Shown here piece by piece: positions 24,980 to 37,118 of a stretch of 64,000 nt of DNA. The notes below the pieces were generated by a model that was not told the origin of the DNA, did no database searches, and saw nothing but the letters and a program-made list of their open reading frames with translations. Position 1 is the stretch's first letter; every line of letters begins with the position of its first letter. The stretch is taken from positions 79,188 through 143,187 of the forward strand of contig NW_019775404.1 of NCBI RefSeq assembly GCF_001039355.2, written 5' to 3'. Made by a program: the position numbers and the translations under genes. Origin of the DNA: Lingula anatina (lineage: Eukaryota; Brachiopoda; Lingulata; Lingulida; Lingulidae).

Positions 24980-27102
24980 CAGTTAAGACAGACACCCTTA
25001 GCAATTCTGTGCCCAAGTAAAATCTCTTCAAAGGTCATTGATATTGAGTGTATTTTGTCATTTGTGATAGGGGTACATTTTTATTGATTAATCAAATATG
25101 AGCCATGGTAAACAGAAACTTAGTAAAACCATTTGACTGTCATCAACTAGCTGTCAAGTAGTGCTTTTTTGCCAAGCTATTTAAGAAAACCAAGGTGAAA
25201 ACTGCATAACTTTATTTACTTTGGAAGTGGGATTGTGGTGCCATAACATTTAATAGAAAAACCCTTTGTTTCTGTGTAATTTACAATCTCCTCTACTGTT
25301 TCCATGGTATGCCTTAAACTGTAGAACACATGCACTTCTTGTGATTTGTGCCAAGGAATTTATTTACCTAAGATCTCCAAAATAAGATAATCGTGTGGAT
25401 GTGTTAGCTGTGACCATGTGGATAATTAGAACAAACCCAAATTGTGCTAGAGAAACCATAGTGCAATGATGTCCAAACAAGTATAAGTGAAGGGAGTGCT
25501 TCAGATTAGTCCTGTTTGCAATATATGATTTAATTATGGCAAAATACAATTGTACATTTTATGAGGTTGTGTCAGACAGGTTCCAGTTATATTTTCTTTG
25601 ATTTTATGGGTTTAATATTAGGATTTGTAATTAACTTTAAGATAATTGGACACATCTAGGACCCAGTATAGTAGGATAGTAGGACACGTTGACAATAAAT
25701 GTTTAATATAGATTTGTATTATAGGTTTAGTGAGACCAGTGTTTATGTGTGCAAACAATACAAAACCCATTATAATTTTACAATTTTATACATATTTATA
25801 AACCATAAAAGCTGGAAAAAGATAGATACTGAATTTAAGTTCATTATAATGTGTCATTTAAAATCATTATTTTTTCAAAATCATTTTCATTTGTAAATTA
25901 AAGTTTTCTTATTTTTTGAACACTTCATCTTACATCATTTGCAGAAATAAAGTATTTCATATTGCACTTCTAAATACATAGTTGACTGCATCTCCAATTC
26001 CTTATGAACCAATGCTCCAGTCAATTTTCAGAATAGATTGCATCTGTAAGATTGAGCATGAAAAATGAGTTCATTATAAATAGTGTTATATTTCTGAGAA
26101 TTATTTGGGTCTGTGTCCAAGACATTGTGTTGCATCATCATTTCCTATTTCTCGGTAGCAATTTAAGTCGGGTTTGAAAGGTTTTGTATGCGTAAATTAT
26201 AGGCACAGCCTCTGCTGGCTCACCCGGAATTCTCTCCCCTACCCCTCCTCTGAAAACTATCCACCCCCAATTAGTATAATTAATAAAGCTAAATTTATTT
26301 ACAGTTTTGTTGAATCTTGAAATATACCAAATACGTACACACGTCTAAGACGGGCGCTTTCGCTTTTCTAACAAAATGGGTTATTTCCAGTAGGGGTGCC
26401 AAAGGCGTTCCAAATTTTTATCACAACTGTTTAATTATTCAGGTAGACTAGTTATTAGCATACTTACCATGTTGCTGTTCACCAGTAGGGCGCCGATGGC
26501 GTTCCCTCGTTTCCCGTTCCTTTAATCGTCACATTTCACTGCATACTGAAAAAAAGTTTGTGTTGGATTTGCCATGCAGGTAGTTTAAAGAAATCGTGTA
26601 AGATGATGATCAGCGTTTATTTACAGGTAGATATATCGGACTGATTTTGAAAAACTTTGCATACAATTTAATGAACCATAAAATCCTCCTTTATTATCCA
26701 GTGAAATTTCACTTTCTTCCGTTGGCACATCGAAGTTTGGGCTAAAAGCTTTGAAAATACCGTTTCGCGCTATTTGAAAAAGCATGTTGTAATAAACTAT
26801 TTCCCAGAGTCTTTGATAATTATGTAGATCTAACCCACCACCTATCTCTCGGGTTCCAAACTGATAATACCCCGTTAATGTGCGCTTTAAGGGACTCTTT
26901 TTTTTTTTTATTTTCACGGTACGGGAAAGCGCACGTTATTAGCAAGAGACGTAGGCCTATCTGTGAATAGCAAGTATACGTAAAAATAAATCTGTGCCCC
27001 TGGTAGAGGGTACTGTATGCCCTAAAGAGGTTACTTTGCTCCTGTACAATAATCATAACAATAAAAATAAGTGTACAAGCCCACAGCTGTCAGCTGAAGT
27101 CT

Positions 27103-27352
27103 AAAGGACCATTCCCACAGATATTTGGATCGATCTGTCTCCCTGGGGAGTCTTACGAAATTGCTGTCAACTAGCCAGCTAAAATGTCTGTCACGCTTAG
27201 TAAAGCTGTTAGAGGGGTAATTATCTTTATCCCCTAGCTGATTCGGTAGGCGTGACAGACATTTAAACCGGTTAGTTGACAGCAATTTGGTGAGACTCCC
27301 CAGGGAATTAGATCGATCCAGATGGATCAATCTAGGCATGGGAACCCAGTCT
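27103..27352. mobile_element. MITE family A, copy 2
   Basis: About 250 bp. The left end aaggaccattcccacagata mirrors the right end catgggaacccagtct, and the two arms carry ctgtcacgcttag / gcgtgacagacattta and gttgacagcaattt / aaattgctgtcaac as inverted pairs. With copy 4 it is the best-preserved copy, and the arms are palindromic over most of their length. Confidence 0.9.
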
Positions 27353-27692
27353 AACATAGGACGCTCTAAAGAACATTTTTTTAAACATGATCCCCTCATT
27401 TCGGGACGCAATCAACTTGTTATCTGTTTATGGTACATTTCCTTTCATTCAGGTCAGGTTTTTTTCTTTTCTTTCTTTTTTTCTTTGTGTGGCTATCATA
27501 TTATTTTTGCATATGAGTTGACTCGCTTGGTCTAATGTATATAGATTTATGATGTCTATGTGTTTATTTTCTAAGTACAGTCAAAGCGGTATACGTCGTT
27601 CCAGTATCTATTAAACAAACTAATAAGCATTGAACTTTACTTACGTACAACTCAAATTGGAACCCAGACTTTCAGTTCCTCTTTTAGGAACC

Positions 27693-27786
27693 GATGTGAT
27701 TTTTTCTTCAGTCAACAGCTAATATTGATATAGTTTTTACCTCCAATATTTCGATGTCTAGCAGGACTGAAGAAAAAAATCACATC
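27693..27786. repeat. Small inverted repeat (hairpin) of 21-bp arms
   Basis: gatgtgattttttcttcagtc at 27693-27713 and its complement gactgaagaaaaaaatcacatc at 27765-27786 (one extra a) flank a 51-bp spacer. It could be a very short MITE or a transcribed hairpin; nothing here decides. Confidence 0.75.
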
Positions 27787-30100
27787 ATTCTTATAACATA
27801 ACACAGCTGATGAAATTCTTCTCTGACTCTTAGGAACGTTGAAATAATTCACGATCAGAGAATATCGATTCACCGGTACCCTTGCTATGTCTCTTAGGTT
27901 AGTATATGTATATCAATGTATGTCAGATCATGAAGACATAGAAGATATACGGTTTGTAACTGGATGTGGCTGCATTGCATGTTGCATTTAGAAGAAAAAA
28001 AGCATTTTGCCTCTTCTATTCATACGTGGATAGATCTATGGATGTGGATAACGATAAAAACTTAAAAATAATGATTAATAGAAATATTAATCAAATGATT
28101 TGGTTAATAGATAAGTAATAGAAATTAAATGCAGTTAACGGGTTCAGAACTGCTGCCGAGAAAAAAAAAACGAATATTATTTTGATATCCTGTTGTCGTT
28201 TACTATTTACACTGTATTTGAGGCAGAGACGTTTGTTCATCGTATAACCCGCACTTGTTTGATTTTGCCAATAAAGATTACCAATCACGCGCGAAGTCAA
28301 CAACGTTGTCATTTTTCTCATCCCATCTTTATTTCATCGCATTATGCCTATATCTAATTTGATTACTTTTGTTCTTTATCTCTATCGGGTTCTGGAATAA
28401 GTTAGTTCTCTTATTGTGAAATCATCCTTTCACAATACATGTCTGTTACTTTGACCTTTTCTCCTTGATGGCACGATTCGATGTGGCAGGAACGTTAGAT
28501 TGAAACAAAATGTGTTTCCTTGAAATTTGATGAGCCTTCGCAGTTTTTTAAATGAACGTGCAATGGCAACGTTTCAGTTATTTTTAAGTGTTTTTCGTAG
28601 AAGTCTGACAAAATCAAAGGATGCCTATTGATTGGTTTCAGTTAACTAGAATGGTATAAATGTGCCATTTACACCACCTCTTGATCTGTGAACATAGTTT
28701 TTATCTAAGCGTGTAAAAGCTTTACTAATTAAAATGTAGAGAGAACGGTGATGAAAAGATGAGCCCCATAATGATCATAGTGTATAATTTTTCCGTCATC
28801 CCATCGTTAATAAACTTTTCAATTGATTTATAGCACCATCTCTAATCTACTGCCTTCATCTTGATCTTATTCGAAAGCACACGAGTCAAGTTTTTGTGTG
28901 AATAATATAGATTATTTTTTTTACCTCAAATTACTTTTGTCATTTCGACCTTTTCCTCGTCGCAACGTGATATTCATTTAAAAATCAGTGACTTTTATTG
29001 CACCACACGGACAACTGAGTGATCAGATAGAAAATCCAGCCGCTAACATTTTAATCAAATATTCCGAAAAAAATGAATAAGAACTGTGGACATTGTGCCA
29101 AAGTAGTTATTTCAATATAACATTTAACTCACTGTGCACTGGGTGTATAATAGGCCCTAGATTAAAGAGAATCGTGAATGACAACGATAAGCTCAGATAA
29201 TAAATTACATCCGTTTAATCGCCGGTATGATTCAGTAGCTCAGTAGATCCAACGGTTTGTAGACCGCTACTAAGCCTCGGCACACTTTAACGACTTTTAT
29301 ATAAAATTAGACGTTAATGCGATAAAAGAAAATCGGTCAGGTATTATTAAAAGTGCTACCTAAATATCATTCCAGTCAAAGATATGGGCCTGATCACAAA
29401 GGGACTTAGGTCCGAAAATTAATTTAAAGCATCTCTAGTGGTTCATTTTAATAAAGAAAATACTATGAAATATAAGCAATGTCTTTCCTATTAAAAAAAC
29501 GGGCGCAATATTTTGGACTATCACCAATATATCATGGGTCAACATAGGCTAGCTTAGATCAATTTTCGGGACAAATCAATTTTATTAAATTTTCATAAAT
29601 TTATTTCTTTCTGTTATTGCTTGATTGATTTTTGTTTGTGTGTGTAACAGGCCACTGATGCTTGGCGGGTTTTTGTTACTCCCGTGTCAATAAGCCTAGT
29701 CTGATATCTTCCCCTCGTCCGTAACTGAATTTAATATTTTTTATTCACACCTGGAGAGGTCTATGTATATGAATTGTATATGAAATATCAAAGGGATGCA
29801 TGCTATTTATTAATTTTTTTAAATATGTAGCTCCCCGTATGTGTTCACCACTTAAACTGCCATTCTGCATTTAAAGATCAATCAATGTATTGCGTTTACC
29901 TGCATCTCAATCTGGAACTCCTGGCACATAGGGGACTACCTATATGACAATGTTTTAAGCATACGTTTGGCTTCCATACAGCATATTATTATGGTTCTTC
30001 AAACTGGTATCATGGAAAGGTGCTTTATATAGATATATGTCAGTTGAAATCTGAATTAAGTGAAGTTGGGAATACATACATTTGTAAAATTAGTCTCACA

Positions 30101-30222
30101 TTTATTAAAAGGCTTTTTCTACAAAATTGCTGTTAAACAATTTGCGAGAAATAGTTAACCTAAGTGATATTTACGACTTACTGTCGTTCAATTTGAAGCA
30201 TCTAAGCTACTTAACCCTTTAT
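30101..30222 (-). promoter_or_regulatory. Poly(A) signals of the zinc transporter gene
   Basis: Minus-strand AATAAA hexamers lie at 30101-30106 and overlapping the stop codon at 30217-30222 (gaataaaggg). The distal one would give a normal 3'UTR of about 130 nt; use of the proximal one would leave almost none. Confidence 0.5.
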
Positions 30223-31364
30223 TCAAACTCTGCTAACAAAGCCATCACACCGCATCCGAGAACAATTAATGTTATTTTCCGGAGTCTTTGGTAGTGTTCG
30301 CTGTTTTTCAGCTCTTTGTTCAGAATTTCGAAGAATGTTACGTATAAAAACGTACCTGTGGCTAAGCTTTGCAAAATACTAGTTGTCAGTCCTATATTTA
30401 AAGAGGATTGCTGCACGCTCGTGATCACAGTCCCGATCCCAACGCCAATAGGTGAAATTACCGAAAATAACGTAATGAAACAGACAAAAGGTCGCAGCGA
30501 AAATGTTTCGACTAACTTCATGCCAAGAGTAAAAGTGACAATCGCCTCGTGCACCACCAAAGCGCCGAATAATGCCCACAGGTCGAAACTGTCCTCTTGT
30601 AATCCTAGCGCCAGTCCTTCAAAAACTGCATGTAAAGAAAAGGCAAAGAATAAAAAGATGATACGAATTTTTGAGGCCATTCCTATTTCCTTATCAACTG
30701 CCTTTTGAAAGGCATCTTTCAAACGTGAATAGCCTTCTATAGACGGTCTCTCTGCGGCGGTGTCTTCTCTATAGATTCCATCCATAGGTTTAGAATCCTG
30801 CCCCGCTGTGCTGTCCTCTCTTAAAAGAGTCATTTGGTGAGAGTCATTGTCATGCACAGGTGAGGTATCGGATTGTGAGGATTTCCCATTCAAAGTAGCC
30901 GTTCCTGTTGACCCATAGTGCTCAAATGTTTTTGCACTTGGTGAATTAATACCCCTGGTTAGATCTGGTGAATGATTGTCCTCACCGTCATGAAAATGAC
31001 AAAATGCCTCTTCGTCGGGATGTCGTCCCACACACAGAAGCGTTATGCTCTCAATAAACAAAACGGCAAAGAGCCCGGCCATAACCCCCAGTTCAGTGAA
31101 GGGATACTGGGTGTTGACACTGGCGCCCTGGATCACTCCATCCATTTCCTTTCTGGCCTCTGGAAGAAGATGAAAGAATGCCACACCTAAGAATACGCCT
31201 CCTGCAAAACAGTTGAGGTACCCCATCATTGAATTGTACAGCGTTCCATTCTGAACGATGTAATTTTTCCACCAGCGAGTAACGACTAAGGGAAGAAATC
31301 CAAACAATATTTTGAATACAAGAAAAATGGCAAGAGCCAGCACTTTAGTCTCTATGAGGTTCAT
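30219..31364 (-). CDS. SLC39A1/2/3: ZIP (SLC39A1/2/3-type) zinc transporter, single exon, 381 aa
   Basis: A plasma-membrane type zinc importer of the ZIP family, subgroup of ZIP1-3. It has the expected layout of eight membrane spans: three before residue 115, a long cytosolic loop (about 112-232) with histidine-rich CHFHDGEDNH (122-131), then five more. Span 4 holds SLHAVFEGLALGLQ (His245, Glu249) and span 5 VHEAIVTFTLGMKL (His272), the pair that forms the metal site in this family. The span-5 motif reads HE where human ZIP1 has HK. The start ATG at 31364 precedes the first hydrophobic span directly. The whole frame is uninterrupted and intronless, unlike all other genes here. Which ZIP1/2/3 paralogue it is cannot be said. 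Confidence 0.93.
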   Translation of the reverse strand: MNLIETKVLALAIFLVFKILFGFLPLVVTRWWKNYIVQNGTLYNSMMGYLNCFAGGVFLGVAFFHLLPEARKEMDGVIQGASVNTQYPFTELGVMAGLFAVLFIESITLLCVGRHPDEEAFCHFHDGEDNHSPDLTRGINSPSAKTFEHYGSTGTATLNGKSSQSDTSPVHDNDSHQMTLLREDSTAGQDSKPMDGIYREDTAAERPSIEGYSRLKDAFQKAVDKEIGMASKIRIIFLFFAFSLHAVFEGLALGLQEDSFDLWALFGALVVHEAIVTFTLGMKLVETFSLRPFVCFITLFSVISPIGVGIGTVITSVQQSSLNIGLTTSILQSLATGTFLYVTFFEILNKELKNSEHYQRLRKITLIVLGCGVMALLAEFE

Positions 31365-32003
31365 ACTGTTAAGCTCGCGGTTCGCTGTCAGCGTTCTCCA
31401 AGTGTCAGTGTCGTCTGTTAACAGTCGTCTGCTACATACAAAATGGTCTGCATTAGCTTATATCTAAGGAGCTGCGGACTATTCACTGGGTGAAGCTGTG
31501 CATGTAATTATCGTCCGCACGAGTTATATTGCAGACCTTAATCTATTATTTTGATAACGGCGTGAGAAATTCATCCGACTTGAAAGTAATTCATACGGCT
31601 TGAAAGTAATTCTCGCCAAAAATAACAAGTGCAAAATTTTCCATGTTTATATGTAGGCCTAAATTATTTTGGCCCATATTGTTAGAAATAAGAATAAATT
31701 ATGAGACTGAAAATTAAGAACTAAAGTAGGCTGTTTTCTGTTTCACTGATGCCAAAACAAAACAGAATGAAAATATGCCCGAAATATTTTATATAACAGT
31801 TTTAGCTTCCCTTTTATCTCTTGTTGGAATTTAGATATATAAACTACATAGCAAGCTTTAAAATCATCACACCACATCTGAGAGTGATACACAATACCTT
31901 TTTCCTGACACTTGGTCTGGTATAGAGTAAGGACATGCAGAATTGGAGCACCGAAAACTAAAACAACATTTTAAAACCAGCACACATGTTGCAAGTAACG
32001 TCA

Positions 32004-32005
<2 letters not shown>

Positions 32006-32051
<46 letters not shown>
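32006..32051. repeat. Poly(A) homopolymer of about 46 bp
   Basis: An uninterrupted A run. I looked for a retroposed gene copy upstream of it and recognised none; it may be the tail of an old retroposon or simple slippage. Confidence 0.9.
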
Positions 32052-32053
<2 letters not shown>

Positions 32054-32424
32054 AAATCTCGGGTTAAGCCTGAATAGATTCTGGACGAGCCTCATGTTCT
32101 CTGATACGATGAAGTATAACGGGTTTCCAGAACTACATGGCGTGAAATAGTGACAACTAATAATAGTGTCCCTACACATGATGGTCGCTTTCAGTAAGAT
32201 CTATTGGCGACAACAAGGGACAATGAATAGAATAAAGTGACCATGATATACAGGCTATTTGTGTAATCGTCGTGTAACGCAAATTAAACGTTTTATCACT
32301 GATAAGCCCATGGTGGAAATACACTGTCTTTCATATCGTGAATACACTACAGATAAGGGGAAAGCGACTAGGAATAAAAGACAGAGCAGGTGCGAGACCA
32401 TAGCAAGCAATTTTTTAATTTTTT

Positions 32425-32560
32425 TTTTAAGTACGTGAACCTTTGACCATGAAACCTTATTGTACCTGGATAAAATTTAACCCAGAGTGAACCGTTTTCC
32501 AGCAAAAGGGGGGTTCTTTCGTATTCCCGCCCCCCCCCCCGCCCCCTCCGGGGCTACGGG
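32425..32560. repeat. Dispersed C-rich repeat, copy 1
   Basis: Shares with 52360-52565 the ordered words gaac.ttt, accatgaaac.tt, aaattt..cccagag and ttttcc.gcaaaa, and both end in long C runs. It is a noncoding dispersed repeat family, of unknown type. Confidence 0.65.
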
Positions 32561-32747
32561 CCTGAGGTGTCACTTGATCGTCTGCTCTTGTCTCTGTGTT
32601 CCAAGAGAGGTTGTTATTATATTAGGTATGTAGCTGGAGTTTCGAGATGTCCAGACGCAAATGTTCAAGTTTTCACCTGCACTTGGTTTTGGCGATCTTT
32701 TAAATAAAACGTAAGTCTCTATAGCCATATCAAAGGACATGCCTACG

Positions 32748-33016
32748 CAGGGCGGATCCGGGATTATTTGAAGGGGAGGTCCGATTTTTAGGAATGACAG
32801 GCAGCGGATACGAAGCCAACCCTCGCCCTCCACCTGGTGTAGGCTTAGGGTCCCGCTATAGGGCCCTTTAAAAATTGGGTATTTCAGAGGGCGAACGGTG
32901 CCATATGGTACGGTTTAGAACTATATGGTTCAGCTAGTCAAATTCTAATCCAAGAATATTTTTAGAAATCGAAGGGGGGTCAACCCCCCTTGACCCCCCC
33001 CCCAAATCCGCCACTG
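32748..33016. mobile_element. Short TIR element with CAG-GGCGGAT ends
   Basis: The left end cagggcggatccggga and right end aaatccgccactg are inverted over about ten bases (GGCGGAT core plus CAG). A C-tract lies next to the right end and a matching G-rich stretch inside the left. No clear target duplication is seen. This end type is common in invertebrate genomes. Confidence 0.55.
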
Positions 33017-33078
33017 CGACGAATACAGGACCCAACCTGATACCACTACTGACTGAGAATAAAGCCACCAGCGTGATA

Positions 33079-33566
33079 GTTTCAGCCCAAATCACTTATC
33101 TTTTCAAACCAAGAAGGTAAACGAGAATAAACGATCACAGAATCCTGAAACGTTATATGGGTATAACAGCGTCTTCCTTTGCTTTGGCAACATAACAGTA
33201 AATTGGGCACATCGGAATTTTGAAATTTGAGAAACTAAGAAAGAAAATTTTGTAAAGAAAGCGGTCACTCCTTTTGTCGCGTGGCCATATAACGTGAGGC
33301 TAAGCAAGTAATATCATTATTGGTTTCAGCCCAAATCCCTTATCTTTTCAAACCAAGAAGGTATAAATGAGAATAAACAATCACAGAATCTTGAAACGTT
33401 ATATGGGTATAACAGCGTCTTCCTTCGCTTTGGCAACATTAACAGTAAATTGGGCACGTCGGAATTTTGAAATTTGAGAAACTAAGAAAGAAAATTTTGT
33501 AAAGAAAGCGGTCGCTCCTTTTATCGCATGGCCATATAACGTGAGGCTAAGCAAGTAATATCATTA
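33079..33566. repeat. 244-bp tandem duplication
   Basis: The segment starting gtttcagcccaaatcactta at 33079 starts again at 33323 and runs to tatcatta at 33566, with a handful of substitutions and small indels (for example catcgg / cgtcgg, tgtcgcgtgg / tatcgcatgg). No coding potential is seen in either copy. Confidence 0.9.
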
Positions 33567-33954
33567 ATTGGATAACAAGAAAGGGTGCGCGAAGTTAGCC
33601 ATTTTACATGAGGAAAGGCCATATTCAATACTGTTATTAGAGAATAAGACAATTATGAATGATTGCTGACTTGGATAGAATCGGGGAGACCCAGAAGTGC
33701 GAATAAAGTTGTCTTGCAAACTTCATGACATTAATACTATTCGGCCAATGAACCCCCTTTTGAACGTTTATAATATAATGCGAGAAATGCAACCATGAAC
33801 ACAAATGCGGTAGATATGCCCAATGCATGATGTTTAAAAAAACATTCCAAAACGAGGCAGCAAAGCTGGGAAATGTACAGACAAAAAGCAGAAAATAAGG
33901 ATGCACAAAATACATTACTCAAACTTCAACAGAAATAAACTAATCAAACTAATT

Positions 33955-34262
33955 TTCGAATCAGTCCTGCGAGTTTCAAAGCAAAATATAATATGGTTTT
34001 CATTGTATAATGCTGGATAAAATATGATATGTCAAAAAATTGTCTGAACAGGCTCATTTTCGAAATTGATCTATATTTCAAGAAGATTCACCAGTTCTGT
34101 AAGTTTGAAGACAAAAGATAAAACGGTTTTCATTTTATTTGTATAACGATGCATAAAATATGCTTAAAAAAGCCTGATTTTCAAACTTGAGCTGTGCTTT
34201 ATGAATATTCATCATTTCTCTAAGTTTGAAGACAAAAGGTAAAATTGTTTTAATTTTATTTG
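33955..34262. repeat. Three diverged tandem units of about 110 bp
   Basis: The phrase aagtttgaagacaaaa.(g/a)(g/a)taaaa followed by ttttattt..ataac recurs near 34105 and 34224, with a weaker copy near 33970 (gagtttcaaagcaaaatataatatgg). Each is preceded by a ctgattttc-like word. The units are degenerate. Confidence 0.6.
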
Positions 34263-34267
34263 GATAA

Positions 34268-34473
34268 CACTAAGGGTGCGGGTGCTTTCCCAGCGGGGAG
34301 TCTCACTAGATTACCTTCAGATAATCCGGCTTAAATGTCTGTCCCGCCTACTACAAGCTGTAAGGGGGTAATTAACTTTCGTGTCCGCTCGGCTGACAGC
34401 TATTTAGCGTGAACCCCCAGGGAGTTAGGTCGATCTAAAGTAGATCGATCTAATCTCTGGAAATGGGGTCTAA
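34268..34473. mobile_element. MITE family A, copy 3
   Basis: Contains tctcactagattaccttcagataatcc, tgtctgtcccgcctactacaag and gcgtgaacccccagggagtt, the same order as copy 5 at 54.9 kb, to which it is closest. The ends (taagggtgcgggtgctttccca / ggaaatggggtcta) match the family in part. Confidence 0.8.
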
Positions 34474-34699
34474 AAGTGCACGGCGACGACGACGACGAGG
34501 CCGGATTTTTATTTATTTATTTATTTATTTTTAACATAAACGATTTTGATTAGACCTATTGACAAAAAGAATGTCATAAGCATCATAAGCAGGATATACT
34601 GGTCATATACGTTATGAACGGGCCTGTTTTTTTTATTTGTTAAAGATGCACAGCGACCTTTCCACGACTGCCCCAAGTGAACACAAACTTATACAGTTT

Positions 34700-34887
34700 A
34701 AGTCGTGCGATTAGTCACACCAAGGAACTCCTTGTTCACACGCATGCAGCACTTAGCGTGGTGGCTGGTTTGGCGGATGTGATGCGTGTTTAGGATTCAT
34801 TTATCTCGCATTTTGGCGACTTCCTCTGCTTATATCACTCATGCTGGACAGATCGACCAGACACTGACTCCACAAATGCTACAAGAG
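34700..34887 (+). other. Possible 5' noncoding exon of FAM110
   Basis: The stretch ends in a strong donor (acaagag|gtacgtgc) at 34887 and has no long open frame. Of the plus-strand sites before the first coding exon at 37075 it is one of the better candidates for an untranslated first exon. Another donor (cgccag|gtgagg) sits at about 35367. Neither is proven. Confidence 0.3.
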
Positions 34888-37118
34888 GTACGTGCAGCGT
34901 TCTATTCTTTGAGAAAAAATTTTTAATTCAATAAAAGAAACTATTTTTAACTGACACATTATTCCATAAGTTTCCTTTAAGTTACATTAGCGATGGTTTT
35001 ACAGAATTAAATCAATATTAATAGTTTCGTATTTATTGACAAAATTAACTTTTGTGTCTTTTTTTATCTCTTTTCTTTATTTCGTCAAAATTAACGGATC
35101 CAATTTATGTGTTGAATACAACCTGGCTTTCATGAAAACAATAATTCGTATAAAAAGGTGCCTTTTTCAAATACACTATTTAAAAGTTTACAAAATGATT
35201 TGGTGTACAAGTACGAATACTTTTTAGGGGCTAGTTTTGTTCAGCTTTTTCACCCTGCCATTTCTGCTCCACAAAAGTAACGGGGTTCTTTACAAGCACA
35301 ACATTCTGAACAGACTCAAGTGGAGGCGGTATTTCATTGAGAAAACCGTGCTAGACGGACCGCGCCAGGTGAGGTACCTATCCACCAGTCGGCTGACATG
35401 TACGACTGCCAAGATATGAGCAGCATTGTCCGCACCATTATACATGTGATTAATGCCTCCTTCGCCGCCAGTACTAATAGGCCGTTTTAGGTCTAGTCAC
35501 GATCAGTGACTGGATTGGTCCACCCTTTCAGTTCAATTCTATTCCCCTCCACTGATATCTTTGAGAGACAGTTACTGTACAGGTACATCAGCAGAGTTAA
35601 AGAAAAGTCCAAGAATTTATAATGTACCCCAACGTCAGCAATATGCATCCATTCTTTGCTTTGTGTGATGCATACTTATACAAAAAGTGCCTTCAATAAT
35701 TAATTGGTGACTTTGGCACCCTACACTGGTACATCCACCTTGCACTTTCATAATATTTGACTTCGTGGTGTTTTCTTTGTAATTCAATCAATAATCTTTT
35801 ATATAATACATGGTGTTGAACAGCTAGCTTACTAGTAATTGATCTAATTGATTAATTATGGGATGGGTCAGCTAGGACTTTACAACTTGCTTTCAATTTG
35901 AGTCTGTAAAAAAGGTTGGCTGATATTTCAAGAAATATGTAAAAGGTAAGCAATTTATAGTACAGTGTATTAAAAAGAGGAAAACTATGCAGAAATGAAC
36001 AGTTAATTTCTTCAATGTAATTATATGTTTAGGCAAATCTTTCTTCAAAGAATCAAGTTTGAATGTATATTATTGATTAAGTTTACCAGTTTAAAGCAAC
36101 CCTGAGTGCTAAAAGTAGGCCCCTATTTTATAATAATGCATAGTCACCCAGGTCTTCCAAAAGTCAGACATTAGAATTGATATCACAGTGTATTAGTTCT
36201 GACTGTAATGTCAACAGGAAGGAGGGATTATTAGCATACTTCAACAAAGGTGTTATTTTCCTCTTTACACTGTCTCGCTAGGTATGAATGGAAACCTAGT
36301 CATAATATTACCTTTTATGTTACTTTACAGGGCCAACAACTAGTCCACATGACATTGGCCTTTTTGTATGCATGAAGCTGTGAGGAGTGCTTCTGAATGG
36401 CAAAGAGGTCACACTTAGCTATGTAATGTATAGGAAATGAAGCAGTCAGAGAACAAAGATCTTGTGGCTGTCATGCCTTGTTGTGAATGAATCAAAGGAG
36501 GGCTGAGATTATTTGGGCTGGTAAGCTCGTAGAGAAGATTAGATGAGGGTGTGTTGGAGATAATACAGTAATAACTGGTACGTGATGTAGGTGCACAGAA
36601 TGTCTCTGAGCAGATATAGCTGGGATGAAGATGCTCTTTCTTTGGAGTAATCAAAGTCAAACACTCATCACAGATGGATCTACCAGGTGCTTGTGAAAAT
36701 GGAACTACTGGGTATATAGCAAACGGCTGATTACATAGGAGCCTGATGGACTTTATAAGTGTCATGAATATTTTTTTCACAATTCAATGGCTGTGTATGG
36801 GATAAATTGAATTGTACCCCCAAGCACAGGAATGATTGTTGTGTTGACACAGTGATAAAAGACATCTGCAAATAGACTTTGTTGAGTGGCGGAATTTCCT
36901 CCCCCACACCGCAGTTGTGAATGATATTGAAACTGGTCCAAACCACTTCTCTGAGAGCCATCATATGAAAATGACTATTTTAAAGAGAGTTTCTCCCGTC
37001 TAACACCTGAAACACACTGAAGAGCAATTTATGAATTGAGTTTTTGTCATTGGTCCTCCTGCTTGTGCCACTAGGTACTGTATGGACCGTAGGAGTTAAA
37101 GAGAAGAGAACTGACAGC

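Larger units (their letters stand above)
24980..30100. other. Intergenic DNA between TMEM244 and the zinc transporter
   Basis: The first kilobase is probably TMEM244 3'UTR: AATAAA occurs near 25695 and 25945. The rest is AT-rich and noncoding by eye. It contains a MITE of family A (27103-27352) and a small inverted repeat (27693-27786). Near 26390 and 26480 a short word (cagtagggGTGCCaaaggcgttcc / cagtaggGCGCCgatggcgttcc) is repeated. I recognise no gene here. Confidence 0.6.
31365..34700. other. Repeat-rich intergenic DNA
   Basis: No gene seen. It holds a 46-bp poly(A), two C-rich dispersed-repeat remnants, a 269-bp TIR element, a 244-bp tandem duplication, a run of diverged units of about 110 bp and copy 3 of MITE family A, each listed separately. 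Open frames near 33.6-33.9 kb are short and hydrophobic without motif and are taken as chance. Confidence 0.6.

Noticed and set aside
26460-26530. atacttaccatg resembling the 5' end of U1 snRNA
   Set aside because: The following bases do not match U1; on the minus strand it is simply a donor-like gtaagtat word with no convincing exon.
29229-29290. tRNA-like stretch with a box A-type word (tcagtagctcagtagatcc)
   Set aside because: There is no matching box B (GGTTCGANTCC) downstream and I could not pair acceptor or T arms.
33079-33566. Direct repeats considered as a CRISPR-like array
   Set aside because: Only two 244-bp units with no spacers; the genome is eukaryotic.
35237-35419. Plus-strand frame of 60 codons ending near a good donor
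   Set aside because: No known motif, and it joins to no following exon in frame with FAM110; kept only as a rival noncoding-exon site.
36415-36964. Two overlapping minus-strand frames (121 and 77 codons)
   Set aside because: They lie opposite the FAM110 transcript unit, are in different frames, lack recognisable domains and have no splice context. Chance is the simplest reading, though a decayed gene cannot be fully excluded.
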